Positions 13,448-17,659 of a DNA stretch of 17,659 nt are shown in pieces. The DNA lies in assembly GCA_027083475.1 (NCBI GenBank), contig JALWON010000261.1:1-17659 (forward strand), written 5' to 3'. Made by a program: the position numbers and the translations under genes. The DNA comes from Sulfurimonas sp. (GTDB lineage: Bacteria; Campylobacterota; Campylobacteria; Campylobacterales; Sulfurimonadaceae). Under the pieces are notes generated by a model. The model was not told the DNA's origin. It did not search any database and saw nothing but the letters and a program-made list of their open reading frames with translations. How positions within the stretch are numbered: the stretch's first letter is position 1; every line of letters starts with the position of its first letter.

Positions 13448-14602
13448 ATGCAAAATCAAAAAGAGAAAGTTTATATTTATTTAGAAAATGGAACCTACTT
13501 GCGTGCACATAGTTTTGGTGCAAAAGGAACAAGCGTTGGTGAGCTGGTTTTTAACACTTCAATGAGCGGATACCAAGAGATTATGTCTGATCCCTCTTAT
13601 GCGGGGCAATTTGTTACCTTTACGATGCCAGAAATCGGGAATGTGGGTGTCAATAAGCAAGATATGGAGAGCCTCAGTGCACATGCAAAGGGGATGCTTG
13701 TTCGTAATTATCAAGATAATTATTCCAATTTTAGAGCAGAAGATTCGCTGGCAAATTTTCTCAAAGAGCATAATGTTTTAGGTATTTGTGATATTGATAC
13801 AAGATATTTAACAAAGATGTTGCGCTCAGAGGGTGCCATGATGATGATAGCTTCGACAGAGATAAGCGATAAAGAACTTCTTGCACAAAAGCTGAGTGAA
13901 GCACCACGGATAGAAGATATTAATTATATCGAACAAGTAAGTACAAAAGAGCCTTATATACACACAAGTGCAACTTATGATGATACACTTTTTGAGTATA
14001 AAAATGCATCAGAAGTGGAAGCGAAAATTGCCGTAGTAGATTTTGGGGTAAAACGCAATATCTTAAATGAAATAGTAAACGCAGGTATAGCTGCCGAAGT
14101 GATTCCAAATGACTTTAAAGCAGAGGATTTGATAGAAAAATATAGTGCAGGGCTTATTGATGGTGTCTTTTTATCAAATGGACCAGGTGACCCGCTGGTA
14201 CTTAAAAAAGAGCAAGCCGAGATTAAAAAGCTAATAACAGCAAAAATTCCGATGTTTGGTATCTGTTTAGGGCATCAACTCCTTTCAATTTCTCATGGAT
14301 ATGACACCTATAAACTCAAATTTGGGCATCATGGTGGCAATCATCCTGTAAAAAATGAAGCGACTGGTTTGGTAGAAATTACCGCCCAAAATCACAACTA
14401 TAATGTTCCTAATAGCATTATAGAAATCGCAGAAGTGACACATAGCAATCTGTTTGACAATACAATTGAGGGTCTAAAATATAAAGATGAACCAATTTTT
14501 TCTGTGCAACATCATCCAGAAGCGAGTCCTGGACCAAAAGAGAGTGCATATATATTTAAAAATTTTAAAAATCTCATGAAAGAAAATCGAACAAAAATAT
14601 AA
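13448..14602 (+). CDS. carA: Carbamoyl-phosphate synthase small subunit
   Basis: CarA is the glutamine amidotransferase subunit that passes ammonia to CarB to make carbamoyl phosphate for pyrimidines and arginine. The 384-residue protein has the N-terminal CPSase domain (FNTSMSGYQEIMSDPSYAGQ, 35-54) and a C-terminal class I amidotransferase domain. The triad is C273 (FGICLGHQLL), H356 and E358 (QHHPEASPGP). SNGPGDP (243-249) is also present. The start is ATG 13448 after GGATGGAG. A frame open from 13325 overlaps the DUF507 gene and is not the start. carB is not adjacent in this window. Confidence 0.96.
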   Translation: MQNQKEKVYIYLENGTYLRAHSFGAKGTSVGELVFNTSMSGYQEIMSDPSYAGQFVTFTMPEIGNVGVNKQDMESLSAHAKGMLVRNYQDNYSNFRAEDSLANFLKEHNVLGICDIDTRYLTKMLRSEGAMMMIASTEISDKELLAQKLSEAPRIEDINYIEQVSTKEPYIHTSATYDDTLFEYKNASEVEAKIAVVDFGVKRNILNEIVNAGIAAEVIPNDFKAEDLIEKYSAGLIDGVFLSNGPGDPLVLKKEQAEIKKLITAKIPMFGICLGHQLLSISHGYDTYKLKFGHHGGNHPVKNEATGLVEITAQNHNYNVPNSIIEIAEVTHSNLFDNTIEGLKYKDEPIFSVQHHPEASPGPKESAYIFKNFKNLMKENRTKI

Positions 14603-14606
14603 AAAA

Positions 14607-14637
14607 TTATTATTTTTTAAGCCTTCTTAAATAATAA
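14607..14637. terminator. Possible terminator hairpin after carA
   Basis: TTATTA, a 3-nt bulge, then TTTAAG-CCTT-CTTAAA and TAATAA form a 12-bp AT-rich stem just after the carA stop. No clear U-tract follows, so it is a weak candidate. Confidence 0.4.
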
Positions 14638-14676
14638 AGCCGATACTATTACAATAATTTATGTTTAGGAAGGTAT

Positions 14677-15198
14677 ATGAGAGATTTTATCTATGGGGTA
14701 ATGACTGATTTTCCCACAACAATCATTTTTTTACATGCTTTTAGTGCTGTAGTCTGGATTGGTGGTTTGGTTGCACTATGGTATATTAGTTACAACACAA
14801 GTGAGGAACTTTCAATTGAGGGGCGTTTTGAGAATCGTGCTGCAGTGATTCGAAAATTTTTCATGTTTTTATCTCCTTTTATTTTTGTCTCTTTGGTGAC
14901 TGCTCTTTTTATGGCATTTGGCTATCTTGATAATGCTTATGATCCCGATGGTTTTATTGTTGATATGGGAAATGTTGCGGCATTTAAGCTTATAAAACTC
15001 AAAGGAAGTATTTGGGGTGCTTTGGTGTTCGATATGCTTTTAATGATTTATACGATACGTAATGTAAAATGTGGTCGTGCAAGTGATCGTGCTGCGACAG
15101 ATTGTATGTGGTTAGTCAATACCTATCTTTTACCTGCTGGGATTTTTTTAGGCAGTGTCAATATTTTTATAGGTGCATTTTTAAGAAACCTCTATTAA
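14677..15198 (+). CDS. Four-helix membrane protein, CopD/DUF2269-like, function unknown
   Basis: This 173-residue inner-membrane protein has four hydrophobic segments (about 15-38, 61-84, 110-128, 146-169). The segment FLHAFSAVVWIGGLVALW, with H20 and W27, resembles membrane proteins of the CopD/HemJ type, in which such a histidine can bind heme or copper. Apart from H20 there is no obvious metal motif. C132 and C143 lie in the loop before the last helix. The ATG at 14677 follows a strong AGGAAGG. It sits 6 bp before another membrane protein and about 0.6 kb before a SCO copper chaperone and cytochrome oxidase, so a role in oxidase assembly or copper handling is possible but inferred. Confidence 0.8.
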   Translation: MRDFIYGVMTDFPTTIIFLHAFSAVVWIGGLVALWYISYNTSEELSIEGRFENRAAVIRKFFMFLSPFIFVSLVTALFMAFGYLDNAYDPDGFIVDMGNVAAFKLIKLKGSIWGALVFDMLLMIYTIRNVKCGRASDRAATDCMWLVNTYLLPAGIFLGSVNIFIGAFLRNLY

Positions 15199-15204
15199 TC
15201 CAAA

Positions 15205-15633
15205 ATGCTTAATTTAATTGACTCTCTTCATAAAAGAAGAGTAAAAATGATGCTTATTGTTTTGCTCCTCTCTGTTCTTGCTGTGATTGTGAGTTATAAT
15301 TTTACATTTGCTCCAAGTAACTACTTTAATGGAAAGTATAATGATGACTTTCTTCTTTTTTTGATTCTATATAAGCTTATAGAACTGCCTACTCTTTATT
15401 ATTTGCTCATGCATAGACATATAGTTGATATGAGAAAAAATGGTTTTTTTGAAGAAAAATTAGAAAAAATCACAAAGCATACAAAGTTATTACTCTTTTT
15501 AATTCCTCAAGGGAATACAGTTTTTGGTTTTATTGCGTATAAACTCACGGCTAATGTCTATTATTTTTTACTTTTTTCGTCAATTGCATTGATTACTCTC
15601 TATTTAGTGAAACCAAATAAGCTTCAGTTATAA
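15205..15633 (+). CDS. Hypothetical membrane protein
   Basis: This 142-residue protein has four hydrophobic segments (about 15-34, 49-69, 94-112, 117-135) and a basic amphipathic stretch (70-94) between segments 2 and 3. I do not recognise the family. It begins 6 bp after the preceding membrane protein, so the pair is probably translated together. The ATG at 15205 lacks a clear ribosome binding site. M15 and M16 are alternative starts just before segment 1 but have no better site. A short hairpin (AACATA-CTAA-TATGTT, 15636-15651) follows the stop. Confidence 0.7.
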   Translation: MLNLIDSLHKRRVKMMLIVLLLSVLAVIVSYNFTFAPSNYFNGKYNDDFLLFLILYKLIELPTLYYLLMHRHIVDMRKNGFFEEKLEKITKHTKLLLFLIPQGNTVFGFIAYKLTANVYYFLLFSSIALITLYLVKPNKLQL

Positions 15634-15699
15634 TAAACATACTAATATGTTATAATAAAAATTTATATTAAATTCAAGCAACTTTAATTAAATCTTTAG

Positions 15700-15705
15700 T
15701 ATACT
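15700..15705 (+). promoter_or_regulatory. Possible -10 box of the sco-coxA operon
   Basis: TATACT lies 61 nt upstream of the sco ATG, without a clear -35 box. A transcript started here would begin only a few bases before the 10-bp leader hairpin at 15715-15749. Confidence 0.4.
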
Positions 15706-15714
15706 TCTCACGAT

Positions 15715-15749
15715 TTTTTATGGATTATTTCTCAAATTTTCCATAAAAA
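15715..15749 (+). promoter_or_regulatory. 10-bp leader hairpin upstream of sco
   Basis: TTTTTATGGA and TCCATAAAAA form a perfect 10-bp stem with a 15-nt loop, ending 7 nt before the AGGAG of sco. It could protect the mRNA 5' end, modulate translation or be a DNA operator. Confidence 0.5.
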
Positions 15750-15766
15750 TAGTTACAGGAGTCTCT

Positions 15767-16555
15767 ATGACAAGATATATTTTGGTGCTTTTATTCCTTG
15801 TTTCTTTTTTGCATGCCAATATAGGTGTAAGCGAAAAATTAGGAAAGAGAGTTCCGCTTGATTTAACATTTCTTGACGAGTCTGGCAAAGATGTTACTTT
15901 GAGAAAAATGATGGCGGGGAAGCCCACTATCTTAACGCTAAATTATTACAGATGTGCAGGTATCTGTACTACACAACTCAATGATTTGGCAAATGTTGTG
16001 AGTCAATTGGACTTAGTTGAGAACAAAGACTATAAGATTGTCACTGTAAGTTTTGCAGAAGATGAACCTTATCAATTGGCGGCGACAAAAAGAAAAAGTG
16101 TTATGGCCTCAATAACGAGACCATATGCAAAAAATGCTTGGCATTTTCTTATTGGTGAAAACAATAGCTCAGGAAAACTAGCAGATGCAGTAGGCTATGC
16201 ATTTGAAAAAACAGTCTCCAAAGAGACTGGTTTAACGGCGTATGTACATCCTAGTGTTACTATTATATTGTCACCAGAAGGAAAAATCACTCGCTATCTT
16301 GATGGTGTTGATGAACTTCCATTTGATGTGAAAATGGCATTATTAGAAGCAGCAGATGGAAAAGTCGGACCAACTATAGCAAAAACATTACTCTTTTGTT
16401 TTGCATATGATGCAGAAAATAAAAAGTATGTTTTTGCATGGGAAAAAGTCATAGGAACCGGTATGTCTTTACTGGCAATCGGATTGTTTATCTTGTTAAT
16501 TAAACTGGGTAGAAAAGAAGAAGATCATCACAAAAAAGGAGAAAACGATGAGTAA
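15767..16555 (+). CDS. SCO1/SenC-type copper chaperone for cytochrome c oxidase, membrane-anchored
   Basis: SCO proteins carry copper to the oxidase. This 262-residue protein has a signal peptide (1-17, MTRYILVLLFLVSFLHA), then a thioredoxin-fold domain. The copper ligands are C63 and C67 (YYRCAGIC, CxxxC) and H161 (YVHPSV). The fold also shows a VTVSFAEDEP segment. After residue 200 comes an extra part with a late hydrophobic helix (228-247) and a short charged tail (RKEEDHHKKGENDE) that would end in the cytoplasm. This longer form is often found inside oxidase operons. The ATG at 15767 follows AGGAG. Its end overlaps the next gene's start by 8 bp (ATGAGTAA), so expression with the oxidase subunit is probably coupled. 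Confidence 0.93.
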   Translation: MTRYILVLLFLVSFLHANIGVSEKLGKRVPLDLTFLDESGKDVTLRKMMAGKPTILTLNYYRCAGICTTQLNDLANVVSQLDLVENKDYKIVTVSFAEDEPYQLAATKRKSVMASITRPYAKNAWHFLIGENNSSGKLADAVGYAFEKTVSKETGLTAYVHPSVTIILSPEGKITRYLDGVDELPFDVKMALLEAADGKVGPTIAKTLLFCFAYDAENKKYVFAWEKVIGTGMSLLAIGLFILLIKLGRKEEDHHKKGENDE

Positions 16556-17659
16556 ATCGTATTTAGACGCAGGCGAAACACACTGTGCTATAGGGCACCC
16601 AAAAAGTGTTTTTTGGCAATGGATGCTAACAATAGACCATAAAAGAATTGGTCTTATGTATGCAGCCGTAATTTTTACATTCTTTTTCGTTGCAGTGTTT
16701 GTAGCATTGACAATGAGAATAGAACTATTTGCACCAGGTGCACAAATTTTAGATGGGGATACATTTAACCAAGCATTTACACTGCATGGTGTTATTATGA
16801 TTTTCCTTTTCATTATTCCAGGGGTTCCTGCAGTATTTGGTAATATTGTAATGCCACTTATGATTGGGGCAAAAGATGTTTCTTTCCCACGTCTCAACTG
16901 GTTTACATTTTGGCTCTATATTTTTGGTGCATTAATTGCATTGTCATCTTTATGGACAGGACATGGTTTTGCTGATACTGGTTGGACATTTTATGCACCG
17001 TATAGTTTAAATACAAATACAAATGTTGTTACAACACTTGTTGCTGCGTTTATCTTAGGGATGGCTTCAATTCTTACAGGACTCAATTTCCTTGTAACTA
17101 TTCACCGTTTACGTGCTCCAGGTATGGACTTTTTCAAGATGCCTCTTTTTGTATGGGGTATTTATGCAACAGCATGGATCCAACTTCTTGCAACACCAGT
17201 TGTGGGTATTACACTTGTACTTGCTCTTTTAGAAAAAGTTTTTGGTATTGGTATCTTTGATCCATCAAAAGGTGGAGATCCTGTACTTTTTGAACACCTT
17301 TTCTGGATTTATTCTCACCCGGCTGTATATCTTATGATTCTACCAGCATTTGGTATTATGTCTGAAATTATTCCTACATTCTCAAGAAGAGAAGTATTTG
17401 GGTACAGAACAATTGCTCTTTCATCTGCATCTATTGCAGGAATTGGTTACTTAGTTTGGGGACACCACCTCTTTACTTCAGGTATGTCAGATTTAGCAAA
17501 AACTATTTTCTCATTTTTAACTTTCTTTGTTGCAATTCCAACCGGGATTAAATTCTATGACTGGGTTGCTACAATGTACAAAGGGCAAATCCATATGACA
17601 ACACCAATGCTTTGGGCACTTGGAACTATGGTTACTTTTGTTATTGGTGGTTTAACAGG
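16548..17659 (+). CDS. Heme-copper oxidase subunit I, A2-type cytochrome c oxidase (partial, 3' end outside window)
   Basis: The first 370 codons of the catalytic subunit of an aa3/caa3-type oxidase are visible; it reduces O2 and pumps protons in the inner membrane. H80 (LHGVIM) is a low-spin heme ligand. CuB ligands are H257 (YSHPAVY) and H306/H307 (GHHLFT), with Y261 as the cross-linked tyrosine. K335 (PTGIKFYDW) is the K-channel lysine, and D110 (AKDVSFPRLN) the D-channel entry. The usual glutamate after HP is alanine, and Y255-S256 precede H257: the YSHPxV signature of A2-type enzymes. The ATG at 16548 follows AAGGAG. It runs off the window; about 150-250 residues are missing. The short N terminus before the IDHKRIG motif is typical. 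Confidence 0.95.
   Translation, partial: MSKSYLDAGETHCAIGHPKSVFWQWMLTIDHKRIGLMYAAVIFTFFFVAVFVALTMRIELFAPGAQILDGDTFNQAFTLHGVIMIFLFIIPGVPAVFGNIVMPLMIGAKDVSFPRLNWFTFWLYIFGALIALSSLWTGHGFADTGWTFYAPYSLNTNTNVVTTLVAAFILGMASILTGLNFLVTIHRLRAPGMDFFKMPLFVWGIYATAWIQLLATPVVGITLVLALLEKVFGIGIFDPSKGGDPVLFEHLFWIYSHPAVYLMILPAFGIMSEIIPTFSRREVFGYRTIALSSASIAGIGYLVWGHHLFTSGMSDLAKTIFSFLTFFVAIPTGIKFYDWVATMYKGQIHMTTPMLWALGTMVTFVIGGLT

Overview
The window looks like chromosome of a Campylobacterota (epsilonproteobacterial) species, probably a Sulfurimonas-like chemolithotroph. The reasons are AT-rich DNA with near-consensus TATAAT boxes and poor -35 boxes, a threonyl-tRNA synthetase without a full TGS domain, infC separated from rpmI-rplT, and a purA - fliJ-like - motE-like - DUF507 - carA order that I recall from Campylobacter. 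The genus is an inference from these traits, not from a search.

Layout. 1-435: the end of a short open frame cut by the window edge, a doubtful small minus-strand ORF, and AT-rich DNA with a 22-bp period repeat. 436-836: four minus-strand tRNA genes (Gly-GCC, Leu-UAA, Cys-GCA, Ser-UGA in transcription order), all encoding CCA, behind a strong promoter at 870-898. 979-5004: ilvD-thrS-infC, an operon with 13-bp spacing and then a 4-bp overlap, ending in two tandem hairpins. 5055-6380: a convergent YajR-like MFS transporter. 6453-7040: rdgB, divergent from the transporter across a 24-bp inverted repeat that holds both -10 boxes. 7037-7807: uppP, convergent with rdgB and overlapping its stop. 7909-8301: a single-domain CheY-like receiver. 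8380-12575: a tight run of class V aminotransferase, hisZ-like, purA, fliJ-like and motE-like genes. 12892-14602: DUF507 gene and carA. 14677-15633: two small membrane proteins. 15767-17659: a SCO-type copper chaperone overlapping the start of an A2-type (YSHPAV motif) heme-copper oxidase subunit I that runs off the window.

The genes are mostly housekeeping: branched-chain amino acid synthesis, translation, nucleotide-pool hygiene, cell-wall lipid carrier recycling, purine and pyrimidine synthesis. Two small sets stand apart: a flagellar export/stator-type pair behind purA, and the start of a cytochrome c oxidase locus with its copper chaperone.

The least expected structure is a 268-bp, gene-free, two-lobed palindromic element at 12554-12821 between motE and the DUF507 gene. 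It has 32-bp imperfect terminal inverted repeats, two internal hairpin lobes that share a 13-bp motif, and a possible TTTA target duplication. Removing the element with one TTTA restores a motE reading frame that ends two codons later. It looks like a non-autonomous mobile element that rewrote the end of motE.
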